Shown here piece by piece: positions 1 to 9,908 of a DNA stretch of 64,000 bases (position 1 is the stretch's first letter; each line of letters opens with the position of its first letter). Origin of the DNA: Streptomyces barringtoniae. Its GTDB lineage: Bacteria > Actinomycetota > Actinomycetes > Streptomycetales > Streptomycetaceae. Position numbers and translations under genes: made by a program. The stretch is from assembly GCF_020819595.1 (NCBI RefSeq), contig NZ_JAJHNP010000003.1, positions 186,001 through 250,000 of the forward strand, given 5' to 3'. Under the pieces are notes generated by a model that was not told the DNA's origin, did no database searches, and saw only the letters and a program-made list of their open reading frames with translations.

Positions 1-3000
1 GAGGCGTCGCCGCAGACGTAGAGGTGGGCGCCGTCGCGGAGCCAGGACCACAGCAGGGGCCCGTGCTCGCGCATCCGGTCCTGGACGTACACCTTGGCCC
101 GCTGGTCGCGGGAGAAGGCGGTGTCCAGGCGGGTAAGCGTGCCCTCGGCGAGGAACGCGGTCAGCTCCTGCTCGTAGTAGAAGTCCGTCGCGCGGTGCTG
201 TTCGCCGAAGAACAGCCAGTTCGGGGCGCGGTGGCCGCGCGCCCGGCGTTCCTCCAGGAAGCCGATGAAGGGCGCTATGCCCGTGCCGGGGCCCACCATC
301 ACCGCCGGTGTGGCGGGGTCGGCGGGCGGGCGGAAGTGCGGTGCCCGCTGGACCCGGACCGGCACCGGAGTGCCGGGCTCGGCGTCGGCGAGGAAGGGCG
401 AGCAGACGCCCTGTCGGGGCCGGCCGGCCAGGTTCTCGTACCGGACGACGGAGACGGTCAGCGACACCAGGTGGGGGTCCGTGAGGGGGCTGGAGGATAT
501 GGAGTACATGCGCGGTTGCAGGCGCCCCAGCAGGTCGGCCCACTCCTGTGCCCCGGCCCGGATGCCGAATTCGGCGACCACGTCGACGGCCTGGCGTCCC
601 CAGGACCACTGCGCCAGCTCGCCCTTGTTGTCCGGGCGCAGGAGCTTGCGCAGCTCGCGCGGGTCGCGGGCCCGGTCGGCGGTGAAGCGGAGCAGGTCGG
701 AAGTAATGCGCGTGATGTCCAGGTGGCGCAGCAGGGCCTCGGCGAACGGCAGCTCTCCCACGCTCCCGACTCGAACGGCCGCGTCCGCGTCCAGACCGGT
801 CACGGCGAGCCACTCCGTCACGAGGCCGGGCGAGTTGACCGGGTGAACGGCCAGGGCGTCCCCGGCCTCGTAGACCAGCGGGGTGTCGCTGTCGCGGGTG
901 TCGAAGGTGAAGCGGCGCACTTCCTTGCCCGCGCCGGCCAGGCTGAGCAGGCGGTTGCCGGTGAGGCGGGCGGTCACGGGGACGGGACGGCGGCTCGGCC
1001 GGGGAGCCATGGGGGTCGCGGAGAGTGAGGCGGCCTCGGCGGGGGCCGGCTGGTCACTGCCTTTCAGTGCGGCGAGCACCTGGTCGAGCCAGGCTCCGGC
1101 CGCCGTCTCGTAGTCCGGTTCGCAGTCGGTGCGTGGGGCCAGCCGTATCGCGTCGAGCTCTTCCAGGCGCCGGTCGAGGCGGCGGCCGTGGCCGCAGAAG
1201 TCGTCGTAGGAGGAGTCGCCGAAGGCCAGGACCGCATAGCGCCTGCCCTTCAGGCGCGGGGCGTCGGCAGCGGCGAGGGCGTCCCAGAACCCCGCGCCGT
1301 TGTCCGGGGCGTCGCCGTCACCGAAGGTGCTCGTGATGAGCAGCATGTCGGCGCCGGACGGCAGCGCGGCGGGGTCCGCCTCCGCCATGGGCAGGAGGGA
1401 TGCGGCATGGCCGTCCGCGGTCAGCCGCTCCGCCGCCGCGCCCGCGAAGTCCTCCGCGTTCCCGGTCTGCGACGCCCAGAGGATCACGACCTGACGGCGA
1501 AGGGCCCCGGCGGTCGGCTGCTCGCTGCCGCCGGGGCCGTACCCGGTGGACGGCGGCGCCTCGGTCCTGGAGTACATCCCGGCCAGTACGCCGTTCACCC
1601 ACAGGGCGTGCTCCGGGGTGAACGGGGCGTCCGGCGGGAGCACCGGCACGCCCGGGAAGCCGGACGGTATGCCGGCGAGGAAGCCGGTCAGATAGCGGCG
1701 TTCGTGTGCGGCCAGGACCGGCGGCGGCGCGGGGTCCAGTCCGAACACGGAGGGAGCGGGCACCGCGGACAGCGCGGCGGACGGTGCGGCGCCATCGGCC
1801 GGGGTCGGGGCCAGGGCGCCTGCCGGGGCCGGAGTCCGCGCGGTCACCGGGGTGGCCGCCTTGCTCAGCGAGACCGCGCACACCTTGAACTCGGGCTGGA
1901 ACGACAGCGGGTCCACGGCGTCGCTGGTCACCGCGTTGACACTGAGGTACTCGCCGAACAGGTCGTTCCAGTGGAACGGCGCGAAACAGCAGCCCGGCCG
2001 CACCCGGTCGGTGACGACCGCGGGCAGCACGGCCCGCCCGCGCCGCGAGGCGACCTCCACCGAGTCCCCCTCGCCGAGGCCCAGTTCGGCGGCGTCCCGG
2101 GGGTGGATCTCCACGAAGGGTCCTGGGCTGAGCCTGTTCAGCTTGGCCACCTTGGCCGTCTTGGTCAGGGTGTGCCACTGGTGCTGGAGGCGGCCGGTGT
2201 TGAGGACACAGGGGTAGTCGTCGTCGGGCATCTCCGCGGCCGGGATGTGCGGGCGGGCGTAGAAGACCGCGCGGCCGCTCGCGGTCGGGAAGGTGGGCGA
2301 GCCGGCCCTTCCGTCCTCGCCGACGTACCGGATCGGATTGCGGTCGGGCCCGTCCTCGCTCGCCGCCGGCCACTGCACCGGGGTGGTGCGCAGGCGCTCG
2401 TAGCTCACTCCGCGCAGGTCCCAGCCGGTCGCCGGGTTCCAGGCGCGCTTGATCTCCTCGAAGACCTCCTCGGCGCTGTCGTACGCGAATCCCTTCTCGT
2501 AGCCCATCTCATGGGCCACGGCGGCGATGATCCGCCAGTCCGCCGTCGCCTCGCCGGGCGGATCGGCGGCCGGCCGGGCCAGGGTGAGGTTGCGCTCGCT
2601 GTTGATCAGGACGCCTTCGGTCTCGGTCCACAGCGCGCCGGGCAGGACCACGTCGGCGTACGCGTTCGTCTCCGTCTCGGCGAACACGTCCTGCGCGACG
2701 ACGAACTCGGCGGCCTCCAGGCCCTCGATGACCGTCTTGCGGTTCGCGACGGAGGCCACCGGGTTGGTGCAGATGATCCAGCACGCCTTGATGTCCCCGT
2801 CGGCCATCTTCCGGAACATCTCGACCGTGCCCTTGCCGACGCCGTCGGCCCGCAGGGCTCCGGGCTCCAGTTCCCACAGCTCCTCGACGAAGGCCCGGTC
2901 GGCGTCGACGAGGACCGAGCGCTGCCCGGGCAGCCCCGGCCCCATGTAGCCCATCTCCCGGCCGCCCATCGCGTTGGGCTGGCCGGTGAGGGAGAAGGGG

Positions 3001-4019
3001 CCGGAGCCCGGGCGGCAGATCGCGCCGGTGGCGAGGTGCAGGTTGACCAGGGCGTTGGTGTTCCAGGTGCCGTGGGTGGACTGGTTCAGGCCCATCGTCC
3101 AGCAGCTCGTCCATTCCCCCGCTTCCCCGATCAGCCGCGCGGCCTCACGGATGTCGTCCTCCGGGAGGCCGGTGATCCCGGCGACGGTGGCGGGCGGGTA
3201 GTCGGCGAGGAAGGCGGGCATCGCCTCCCAGCCCTCCGTGTGCGCGGCGATGAAGCCGGGGTCGGTGTGGCCGTTCGCGTGCAGCAGGTGCAGCAGCCCG
3301 TTGAGCAGGGCGAGGTCGGTGCCGGGCCTGATCTGCAGGAAGAGATCGGCCTTGTCGGCGGTGGCGGTGCGCCGCGGGTCCACGACGATCAGCTTGGCGC
3401 CGGCCGACTTCACCCGCTCCATCATCCGCAGGAAGAGGATGGGGTGGCAGTCGGCCATGTTGGAGCCGATGACGAAGAAGACGTCGGCCTTGTCGAAGTC
3501 CTGGTACGAGCCGGGCGGCCCGTCCGCTCCCAGCGACAGTTTGTAGCCCGTTCCGGCACTCGCCATGCACAGCCGGGAGTTCGACTCGATCTGGTTGGTG
3601 CGTATGAAGCCCTTGGCCAGCTTGTTCGCCAGGTACTGCGCCTCCAGGCTCATCTGCCCGGAGACGTAGAGGGCGACCACGTCGGGGCCGTGCTCGTCGA
3701 TGATGGCGCGCAGACGGCGGGCGGTCTCGGCGACGGCGGCGGCCAGGGGCGAGGGCCGGGGTTCCTCGCCACGGTCCGGCCGGACGAGGGCGGTGGTGAG
3801 CCAGCCCGGCGCGGCGAGCATGTCGGCGGTGGTCGCGCCCTTGGTGCACAGCCGGCCGGAGTTCGCCGGGTGCTCCTTGTCGCCCGTCGCCTTCAGGACC
3901 GTACGCCGCCCGTCCGGTCCTCGGCCGACGTCGAGGACCATGCCGCAGCCCAAACCGCAGTACGAGCAGACCGTCCGGACCTTCGTCGTGCCCTCACTCC
4001 GCGAGCCCGGCGCGGCCAC
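1..4019 (-). CDS. Bifunctional assimilatory nitrate reductase / CysJ-like flavoprotein reductase (3' end cut by window)
   Basis: At least 1339 residues. Near the N-terminus lie four cysteines (C18, C21, C25 in CSYCGLGC, and C57 in RLCTKG) that fit the 4Fe-4S site of molybdopterin oxidoreductases. A molybdopterin catalytic domain (~60-520) and a dinucleotide-binding domain (~540-710) follow. After a linker comes a flavodoxin-like FMN domain (~840-985, [12 protein letters not shown]) and an FAD/NADPH ferredoxin-reductase-like domain with RMYSISSSP and, at the left edge, YVCGDA. Family knowledge: nitrate is reduced at Mo-bis-MGD, and the fused CysJ-like half carries electrons from NAD(P)H through FAD and FMN, so no separate reductase is needed. 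I chose the GTG at 4019 because it directly precedes the Fe-S motif, with a purine-rich stretch upstream. Only some tens of C-terminal residues appear to be missing. Cytoplasmic. The fusion is recurrent in Streptomyces. Confidence 0.9.
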   Translation of the reverse strand, partial: MAAPGSRSEGTTKVRTVCSYCGLGCGMVLDVGRGPDGRRTVLKATGDKEHPANSGRLCTKGATTADMLAAPGWLTTALVRPDRGEEPRPSPLAAAVAETARRLRAIIDEHGPDVVALYVSGQMSLEAQYLANKLAKGFIRTNQIESNSRLCMASAGTGYKLSLGADGPPGSYQDFDKADVFFVIGSNMADCHPILFLRMMERVKSAGAKLIVVDPRRTATADKADLFLQIRPGTDLALLNGLLHLLHANGHTDPGFIAAHTEGWEAMPAFLADYPPATVAGITGLPEDDIREAARLIGEAGEWTSCWTMGLNQSTHGTWNTNALVNLHLATGAICRPGSGPFSLTGQPNAMGGREMGYMGPGLPGQRSVLVDADRAFVEELWELEPGALRADGVGKGTVEMFRKMADGDIKACWIICTNPVASVANRKTVIEGLEAAEFVVAQDVFAETETNAYADVVLPGALWTETEGVLINSERNLTLARPAADPPGEATADWRIIAAVAHEMGYEKGFAYDSAEEVFEEIKRAWNPATGWDLRGVSYERLRTTPVQWPAASEDGPDRNPIRYVGEDGRAGSPTFPTASGRAVFYARPHIPAAEMPDDDYPCVLNTGRLQHQWHTLTKTAKVAKLNRLSPGPFVEIHPRDAAELGLGEGDSVEVASRRGRAVLPAVVTDRVRPGCCFAPFHWNDLFGEYLSVNAVTSDAVDPLSFQPEFKVCAVSLSKAATPVTARTPAPAGALAPTPADGAAPSAALSAVPAPSVFGLDPAPPPVLAAHERRYLTGFLAGIPSGFPGVPVLPPDAPFTPEHALWVNGVLAGMYSRTEAPPSTGYGPGGSEQPTAGALRRQVVILWASQTGNAEDFAGAAAERLTADGHAASLLPMAEADPAALPSGADMLLITSTFGDGDAPDNGAGFWDALAAADAPRLKGRRYAVLAFGDSSYDDFCGHGRRLDRRLEELDAIRLAPRTDCEPDYETAAGAWLDQVLAALKGSDQPAPAEAASLSATPMAPRPSRRPVPVTARLTGNRLLSLAGAGKEVRRFTFDTRDSDTPLVYEAGDALAVHPVNSPGLVTEWLAVTGLDADAAVRVGSVGELPFAEALLRHLDITRITSDLLRFTADRARDPRELRKLLRPDNKGELAQWSWGRQAVDVVAEFGIRAGAQEWADLLGRLQPRMYSISSSPLTDPHLVSLTVSVVRYENLAGRPRQGVCSPFLADAEPGTPVPVRVQRAPHFRPPADPATPAVMVGPGTGIAPFIGFLEERRARGHRAPNWLFFGEQHRATDFYYEQELTAFLAEGTLTRLDTAFSRDQRAKVYVQDRMREHGPLLWSWLRDGAHLYVCGDA

Positions 4020-4269
4020 GGGCGCCCCCCTCTCCTGTGCTCCACCTGATCTCACTCTTCGTGACCGTACGGAGGGCTCATTACGGAGGTGTCTCCGTGT
4101 CTGATCAGCGGGAGTTACACCCGCCGCACAGGGCTCGGGGACAGGGTGTGAGCACGATGCCGCCGGTGCCTGGCAGGGGACAGCCCCGGTCGGCGAGGAG
4201 GCCGTCCGGGGCTGGACCCGTGTGGATGTGCCGGTGGTGCACCCGGGGCGCGAGCCGCGGGTAGGCGGG

Positions 4270-4932
4270 TCAGCGGCGGTGGCTGCCCGCGTGGTCCCCG
4301 TGGTGGTGCTCGCCGATGCTGTGGAGGTGGTGGACGCCGCCGTGGAGGTAGTGGTCGACGCCGTGGTGGCGGAGGCCCGCATCGTGGTGGCGGAGGCCGG
4401 CCTCGTGGTGGCGGAGGCCGGCGTGGTGCCATCCGGCCCCGTCACGGCGGCCCATGTCCCCGGCGCGGTGGCTGCGACCCCAGGAGAGGGTGTCGACGAG
4501 GCGGCCGCGGGCGTCGCGCAGGGTCGCGGTGTCGGCGTTGACGTCCCACACGCGCGTACGGCGGTCCTGGTACAGGTCGGTCCTGGTGTCCCGGCCGACC
4601 CCGGTGTGGACACGGACGGTGGCCCGGCCCGACAGCCACACGTGACGGAAGGTGTAGGTGTGGCCGTCCCGGTCGGACAGCGTCCAGCTGTCCAGGTTCA
4701 TCGCGCGGCGGGAGTCGTTGGTGATGTCCACCCACTCCTTGTTCAGCGAGCGGTTGGCACGGTCGTCCCGGCCCTGCCAGGCGTGCTGTACGCCGCTGAT
4801 GTGCACCACTGACCGGTGCATACGGCCGGGCTGGTGGCCGGCGGCCGCGGCCGGGAGCGCCATGGCCCCGGCCATGGCGGCGGCCACGGCCGCGGCTGCG
4901 GTGATACGGCGGACGGAAGAAGAAGCGGACAC
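4270..4932 (-). CDS. Secreted lamin-tail-domain protein with His-rich repeat tail
   Basis: 220 residues from a GTG at 4932, preceded by an AAGGGGG ribosome site. A reading frame extends further upstream, but this start places a Sec signal peptide (residues 1-31, Arg-Arg then Ala-rich, ending in an Ala cleavage site) at the N-terminus. Residues ~45-150 look like a lamin-tail (LTD) immunoglobulin-like domain: [20 protein letters not shown] and a late TLSWG strand. The last ~55 residues are rich in His and include a seven-residue repeat (AGLRHH plus one) encoded by 21-bp DNA repeats. LTD domains are often extracellular adhesion or nucleic-acid-binding modules; the His tail suggests metal binding (inference). 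No operon partner: it lies between the nitrate reductase start and a phosphodiesterase. Confidence 0.75.
   Translation of the reverse strand: MSASSSVRRITAAAAVAAAMAGAMALPAAAAGHQPGRMHRSVVHISGVQHAWQGRDDRANRSLNKEWVDITNDSRRAMNLDSWTLSDRDGHTYTFRHVWLSGRATVRVHTGVGRDTRTDLYQDRRTRVWDVNADTATLRDARGRLVDTLSWGRSHRAGDMGRRDGAGWHHAGLRHHEAGLRHHDAGLRHHGVDHYLHGGVHHLHSIGEHHHGDHAGSHRR
4363..4425 (-). repeat. Three 21-bp tandem repeats encoding a His-His heptad
   Basis: Three adjacent near-identical 21-bp units (4363-4383, 4384-4404, 4405-4425) share GTGGTGGCGGAGGCC on the + strand. On the coding strand each gives seven residues containing LRHH. Degenerate His-rich copies continue to the end of the gene. Confidence 0.85.
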
Positions 4933-5176
4933 AGTGTCCCCCTTCGCGAGGATGCGCGGGTTGGCGGCCGGTCGGCCGCACGGCCACACCCTGCAACCTT
5001 CGCCCCGTTTTACGCCGGTAACACACATGGCATTACGGATCCAGCAACAATCCATGACTCTCGCATGCAATAGCCATTTACATCACGAATGCCGGACTTT
5101 GCCGATGCATCAACCTCGTGCCACTGACACCCGGCCCGGAGTCTGCCCGCCGTCCATGCGGCCACCCGACCGAAGG

Positions 5177-6838
5177 TCAGCGCACGGGAAGGACGCGGGT
5201 GTGTTCGATGCGGACGGCGTCCAGCTCCCGCGGGTCGAGGCCCAGCAGCCGCAGGATCGTCGGCGCGATCTGGGTGGTGTGCACGGGTCCGTCGACCCGT
5301 ACGCCGTGCGGGGTCGCGGCGCCGGAGACGACGAGCGGGACATCGAGGTCGTCGGCGTGGGCGCCCCCGTGCTCGGCGATCTTGCCCTTGCCGCCGGTGT
5401 AGACGACACCGTACTGGGCGACGCCGATCAGGTCGGGCACCCGGGAGTCGCCCGGCCGGGCGTGGAAGTACCGGGCGGCGTCCGCGCCCGCGTAGAGGCT
5501 CTGCAGACCGCTCGCGGTGAAGGGCCTGGCCTTGCCGTCGATGTCGTTGCCCGTACCGGACCGGGCGAGCAGGTAGGCCTTGGCGAAGTCGGCGGCGGCC
5601 TGGGAGCGGTCGGTGAGCCAGATCAGCATGGCGTCGTCGTCCACCGCGTGGGCGACGAGGTCGCCGGAGCCCGGGTGGGCCTCCTTCCAGGCGGAGTTGA
5701 GGCCGTCGAGCAGCGGGCCGTCGTCGATGCGGGTCAGCGCCTTGGGGTCGGTCGGCGACTGGCCGTGCTTGGAGGAGAGGATGACGGTGGTGCTGTCGGC
5801 GAGGTGCCGCTTGCGGAGTTCGGCGAGGAAGGCGCCGACCTGCTGGTCCACGAATTCGAGGTTCTTCACCACAAGGGGCCCGGGGACGCCCTTCTCCTGG
5901 TAACCACCGCTCAGGCCGTCGGAGTTGGGCAGCTTCTGGGCGGTCGAGACGGACTGGAAGTTCATGCCGAAGACCGCCGGGGTGCCGACCTTGTGGGTAC
6001 GGCTGTGGTCGTAGCCGTCGATCTCGTTGAGCACGGCTTGCGCCTTGTACCCGTCGTACTGCTCGGTCGCGGCGTTGTCCTTCGTCCAGTCGCCCGCGTC
6101 GTAGCCGACGGCCTTGCTGTTGATCTCGGGCGTGAACAGGTCCTGAATGCCCTTGCCCGAGGGGCCCTCGAGGATGTCGTAGGCGGCGTGCTTGTCGGAC
6201 CACGCGGTGCGCAGGCCGCCCGTGCGGACCACGTCGAAGACGGTGTTCACCCGCAGGTAGGAGTGCGGGTAGAGCGGTCTGCAGGTCTTCGGGTCCACCG
6301 GGAGCTTGGACGGGTCGATGAGGCGGGCGGGGTCGCCGGTCATCTGCAGGATGCTGCCGGGCAGACCGCTCAGGCCCTGACCGGCGTCGAGGGAGTCCTT
6401 GTCCCTGTCGAGGTCCTCGGTCAGGTCCACCTCGGCGCCGGGCTTGGCTCCGGTGCACTGGGTCGTACCGGCCGGCAGGAGGGCGGAGCTGTAGGTGTCG
6501 TCGTAGTAGACGCCCGTGGTGCCCGGGTTGCCGCCGGTGAGCTGGCCGACCATGCCGGGAAAGGAGTCCGAGGGGTTGGTGGTCGCGGCGTGGGTGTACT
6601 GCACGCCGCCGGCGGTGAGCCGGGCCAGCGCCGACTGGGGGTGACGGGCGATGTACCAGGCCAGGTCGGACTGGTGCAGACCGTCGACGGACAGCAACAG
6701 GACATGGCGGGCGGCCGGGTGCGGGTGTACGGAGGTGTGCGCCGAGCCGGGCGCGGCGGCGCTGAGCGCGCCGACCGCGGCCAGGGCGGCCGCGGCCGCC
6801 GTGACGGAACGTGCGGGATGGGCCGGGCGTCGGGACAT
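5177..6838 (-). CDS. Secreted type I phosphodiesterase / alkaline-phosphatase-superfamily protein
   Basis: 553 residues from the ATG at 6838, which has GAGGAG seven bases upstream. Residues 1-33 are a Sec signal peptide. The mature part begins with the metal-site motif LLLSVDGLH (D52). S92 in NPSDSFPG occupies the nucleophile position (Thr or Ser in nucleotide pyrophosphatase/phosphodiesterases). Later metal ligands are seen in SSKHGQSP and EHGGAHADD. This is the NPP/type I phosphodiesterase family, which hydrolyses phosphodiester or phosphonate bonds outside the membrane; the substrate cannot be told from sequence. No clear operon partner. Confidence 0.85.
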   Translation of the reverse strand: MSRRPAHPARSVTAAAAALAAVGALSAAAPGSAHTSVHPHPAARHVLLLSVDGLHQSDLAWYIARHPQSALARLTAGGVQYTHAATTNPSDSFPGMVGQLTGGNPGTTGVYYDDTYSSALLPAGTTQCTGAKPGAEVDLTEDLDRDKDSLDAGQGLSGLPGSILQMTGDPARLIDPSKLPVDPKTCRPLYPHSYLRVNTVFDVVRTGGLRTAWSDKHAAYDILEGPSGKGIQDLFTPEINSKAVGYDAGDWTKDNAATEQYDGYKAQAVLNEIDGYDHSRTHKVGTPAVFGMNFQSVSTAQKLPNSDGLSGGYQEKGVPGPLVVKNLEFVDQQVGAFLAELRKRHLADSTTVILSSKHGQSPTDPKALTRIDDGPLLDGLNSAWKEAHPGSGDLVAHAVDDDAMLIWLTDRSQAAADFAKAYLLARSGTGNDIDGKARPFTASGLQSLYAGADAARYFHARPGDSRVPDLIGVAQYGVVYTGGKGKIAEHGGAHADDLDVPLVVSGAATPHGVRVDGPVHTTQIAPTILRLLGLDPRELDAVRIEHTRVLPVR

Positions 6839-7023
6839 GGCGTCTCCTCGGAGTGTGTCGAGCCGGCGAGCGGGTGCGAGTCGTGCACCGACATCCGAGG
6901 GGCGGAACATGTACGCAAGCAGGCCGTCACATCCTGTTCAGCCCAAGAAACGCATCGGCACGGGCAAAGACTTCGGCCTCCTGACCGACGCTCAGGCGGG
7001 CGTCTTCACGCGAGGACGGTTCA

Positions 7024-7572
7024 TCATGGCCGTCCGCCGAACTGCCAGTTGTGGACCTCGATGTCGGCATACCGGTCCGCGGTCAGCACGGCGCGTGCCG
7101 CTTCCGGGTCCGGTGCCCGCACCAGCGCTGCCGTACCCACCCAGGTGTTGCCGTCGTCGGACAGCAGTGGGCCGTATGCGATCAGCTCGTTACGGTCCTG
7201 AGGAACGGCCAGGTCGGCGGCCTGTCCCTGGCCGAACCCGAGCACGAGGTATCGTCGGCCGCCGGTCCGTCCTCCGCGGAAGTCCCACATGGTGCGTCCC
7301 AGCAGGTTGCGCCATCGGCGCAGCAGCACGTCACGGTAGGCACCGGCCTGGTAGCCGGGTTCGTCGAACGCGAATGCGCGGGCGGCGGCGGGATCCGGCA
7401 GGTCGACGATGTGCACGCTGCCGGTGGGCACCTCGCCGTCGCCGCTGAGGGTCGGACCGCGGGCGATCATCTCCTTGTCGAACCGGTCCATGTAGGACCA
7501 GTGCGCCTCCAGCAGCTCCATGCGCAGCGCCAGGGAGTCTCGCCGGTCACGGTGGTAGCAGAAGAACTCCAT
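7024..7572 (-). CDS. Tandem YCII-domain protein
   Basis: 182 residues. The two halves look alike: residues 1-90 (MIARGPTLSGDGEVPTGSVHIVDLPDPAAARAF) and 100-182 (LIAYGPLLSDDGNTWVGTAALVRAPDPEAARAV) each have the YCII pattern of a ferredoxin-like fold with a conserved GPLLSDDG loop and an APDPEAA helix. Single YCII domains form dimers; here the dimer may be one chain (inference). Reaction unknown. It is divergent from the methyltransferase that starts at 7668. Confidence 0.75.
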   Translation of the reverse strand: MEFFCYHRDRRDSLALRMELLEAHWSYMDRFDKEMIARGPTLSGDGEVPTGSVHIVDLPDPAAARAFAFDEPGYQAGAYRDVLLRRWRNLLGRTMWDFRGGRTGGRRYLVLGFGQGQAADLAVPQDRNELIAYGPLLSDDGNTWVGTAALVRAPDPEAARAVLTADRYADIEVHNWQFGGRP

Positions 7573-7667
7573 GCCCGCAGTCTGTCGGACCTGGCCGCAC
7601 CAGCACAGTGGTTATCCGTGATCTTCGTCGCGGCTACCGGGCCCAAGAGACCGTAGTGTCCCGGGAC

Positions 7668-8333
7668 ATGAGCAGTGACGCAACCGGCGAGCAGTTGCAG
7701 GGGATGGCCAGCACCGCCGGATACGGGGAGGCGGCCGAGGCGTTGGCCCAGCAGTACGAGAGCGTGACCTTCGCCGAGGTGCACCGCGAGGTGCTGCATC
7801 TGTTCCCCTCCCGGCCGAGCAGGGTGCTGGACGTCGGGGCGGGCAGCGGGCGCGACGCGGCGGCGCTGGCAGCCCAGGGTCATCGGGTCGTCGCCGCCGA
7901 ACCCACCGTCGAACTGCGCACGCTGGGCCGGCGCCTCCATGCCGGCCGGCAGATCGAGTGGACCGATGACGCGCTGCCCGAACTGCCCGGCCTGACCGCA
8001 GCGGGGAGCCGCTTCGATTTGATCCTGCTCACCGCGGTCTGGATACATCTCGACGAACGGCAACGAGCCCTCGCGATGGCAAGTCTGGCCGGGCTGCTCG
8101 CGACCGACGGCCGGATCGTCCTCTCCCTGCGTCACGGCCCGGTGCCGAGGGGCCGCCGCATGTTCCCCGTCACCGCGCAGGAGACGATCGACCTCGCCCG
8201 CAGGCACGGCCTGGACGTCCTCCACCACGCCCAGCGGGAGGACCCGCATGGCCGTGCGGGCGTGTCCTGGACCTACCTCGGCTTCCAGTTGGACGAGGTA
8301 CGGGGCGTCGCGGACGGCATCCTCGGGCAGTGA
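7668..8333 (+). CDS. Class I SAM-dependent methyltransferase
   Basis: 221 residues. Motif I VLDVGAGSGRDAAALA is at ~50-65, followed by the acidic motif II VVAAEPT, and FDLILLTAVWIHL and GGRIVLSLRHG-type strands of a Rossmann methyltransferase. No substrate-binding signature is recognised. The ATG at 7668 is chosen; an alternative ATG at 7704 has CAGGGG just upstream, so the true start may be 12 codons later. The frame also extends upstream, but without a homologous N-terminus. Confidence 0.8.
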   Translation: MSSDATGEQLQGMASTAGYGEAAEALAQQYESVTFAEVHREVLHLFPSRPSRVLDVGAGSGRDAAALAAQGHRVVAAEPTVELRTLGRRLHAGRQIEWTDDALPELPGLTAAGSRFDLILLTAVWIHLDERQRALAMASLAGLLATDGRIVLSLRHGPVPRGRRMFPVTAQETIDLARRHGLDVLHHAQREDPHGRAGVSWTYLGFQLDEVRGVADGILGQ

Positions 8334-8372
8334 CCACGGTCATCCCTCCGTCCGATTACGACCGCCGAGGAC

Positions 8373-9026
8373 TCACTGCTGCCCGGCGATGAGCGCGGGC
8401 AGTTTGCGCATGTCGTGGAAGACGGTGGTGCCAGGGCCTTCGAGTCGTTCGGCAGGGGTGAGGCCGCCGGCGTATCCGAAGGCACGCATGCCGGCCGCCC
8501 GGGCGGCCAGGACACCGGGCAGGCTGTCCTCCACCACCACGCAGGCGGCGGGATCGACCCCCATGTGCCGGGCGGCGTGCAGGAACAGGTCGGGGGCAGG
8601 CTTGCCATGGGCGACTTCGGTGGCGCTGTGGATGCGGCCCGCGAAGCGGTCGTAGAGCCCGGTACGACCGAGAGTGTGGCGCATCTTGTCATGGGAGCCG
8701 CTGGAGGCCACGCAGGTCGGCAGAGCAATCGCATCCAGCGCCTCGGGCAGTCCGTCAACGGGGGCGAGATCGGCGTCCACGGCTTCGCGGTGGAGCTGTT
8801 CGAACCGCTGCGCCCATATCGCCGCGGTCTCCTCGCCGAGCCGGGCGGCGACCTGCCGGCGAATGGCGGCATGGGATCGGCCTATGAAGCGGTCGACGAC
8901 CTCTCCCTCGGTGAGCGGCCAGCCCAACTCCGCACCGAGCGCGACCTGGACGCGTGCTGCGATGCGCTCACTGTCGACCAGCACACCGTCGCAGTCGAAT
9001 ATGACGAGCTCAATCGGCTTGATCAT
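8373..9026 (-). CDS. HAD-family phosphatase (beta-phosphoglucomutase-like)
   Basis: 217 residues. HAD motif I DCDGVLVDSE is at residues 10-19 with both Asp residues. Motif II is CVASSGS, and a Lys in HGKPAPDLFLHA with VVVEDSLPG give motifs III/IV. The helical cap between motifs I and II fits the phosphoglycolate phosphatase/beta-phosphoglucomutase subgroup. The likely role is hydrolysis of a small phosphorylated sugar or metabolite; the substrate is not predictable. Ends 39 bp from the convergent methyltransferase. Confidence 0.85.
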   Translation of the reverse strand: MIKPIELVIFDCDGVLVDSERIAARVQVALGAELGWPLTEGEVVDRFIGRSHAAIRRQVAARLGEETAAIWAQRFEQLHREAVDADLAPVDGLPEALDAIALPTCVASSGSHDKMRHTLGRTGLYDRFAGRIHSATEVAHGKPAPDLFLHAARHMGVDPAACVVVEDSLPGVLAARAAGMRAFGYAGGLTPAERLEGPGTTVFHDMRKLPALIAGQQ

Positions 9027-9076
9027 CCTGACAGCATAGGGACTTGTCGATCATGCCGCGGTGAAAGGATGGCCCC

Positions 9077-9871
9077 ATGGGAACCCTCCTGGCCTTTCAC
9101 GCCCACCCTGACGACGAGGTGATCCTGACGGGCGGCACGCTCGCGCGGGCCGCGGCCGAGGGGCATCGTGTGGTGATCGTGGTCGCCACGGACGGGCTCA
9201 TGGACGCCGTGCCGGAAGGCGGAGCGCCACGGCTGGACGAGCTTCGGGCGAGCGCTGCCGTGCTGGGCGTGCGGCGCGTCGCGCATCTGGGGTATGCGGA
9301 CAGCGGCCATGGTGCGCTGCTCTATCCGGATCCGCCGGACCGGGCACGTTTCGTGCGGGCGGATGCGGAGGAGGCGGCCGCCCGGCTGGCCGCCGTCCTG
9401 CGCGAGGAAGAGGTGGACCTGCTCCTCAGCTACGACGCACGGGGCGGCTACGGCCACCGCGACCACGTCAGGGTGCACGAGGTCGGCAGGCGTGCCGCCG
9501 AGCTCGCCGGGGTGCCCCGGGTGCTGGAGGCGACCGTCCCGCGCGATCGGGTGGCCCGCCTGGTAAAGCTGGTGCGTGTGCTGAGGATCCCGTTGCGGTT
9601 CGACGCGGACGCGGTGCGGACCGCCTTCACCTCGCGCGCGGCCATCACCCACACCGTCGATGTCCGACGGTTCGCGGCGCGGAAGCAGGCGGCTCTCGCC
9701 GCTCATCGTTCACAGGTGTCGGGCACGGGTCGGCTTGCTCCGGTGCTGCGGGTGCTGGTCCGGATTCCGGCCCCCGTCTTCGGATTGCTGCTCGGCCGGG
9801 AGTGGTTCGTCGAGGCACATGCGACGGCGGCATCCGACGTCGTCGGCGACATCTTCCGATCGGCCCCGTAG
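9077..9871 (+). CDS. PIG-L family Zn-dependent deacetylase
   Basis: 264 residues from the ATG at 9077, behind GAAAGGA. The N-terminal zinc motif AHPDDE is at residues 10-15 and the third ligand is in GHRDH at ~131-135, as in MshB/Mca and other LmbE/PIG-L enzymes that remove N-acetyl groups from GlcNAc-linked substrates or cleave mycothiol conjugates. A late hydrophobic stretch (VLRVLVRIPAPVFGLLLG) is unusual for MshB and argues for a generic paralogue. Divergent from the HAD gene. Confidence 0.85.
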   Translation: MGTLLAFHAHPDDEVILTGGTLARAAAEGHRVVIVVATDGLMDAVPEGGAPRLDELRASAAVLGVRRVAHLGYADSGHGALLYPDPPDRARFVRADAEEAAARLAAVLREEEVDLLLSYDARGGYGHRDHVRVHEVGRRAAELAGVPRVLEATVPRDRVARLVKLVRVLRIPLRFDADAVRTAFTSRAAITHTVDVRRFAARKQAALAAHRSQVSGTGRLAPVLRVLVRIPAPVFGLLLGREWFVEAHATAASDVVGDIFRSAP

Positions 9872-9908
9872 CGTCTGCCGACCGCCCTCGCGGCGCCTCG
9901 AGCCGGCC

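Noticed and set aside
1188..4049. 953-residue + strand open frame
   Set aside because: Antisense shadow of the nitrate reductase gene; the real domains are on the minus strand, and the translation is low-complexity Gly/Arg/Val typical of GC-rich shadows.
4020..4150. GlnR box upstream of the nitrate reductase
   Set aside because: GTAAC and GGTCAC half-sites exist but none has the partner half at the right distance.
9077..9871. Mycothiol deacetylase MshB
   Set aside because: Has AHPDDE and GHRDH, but the C-terminal hydrophobic segment and lack of linkage to mycothiol genes argue for a generic PIG-L paralogue.
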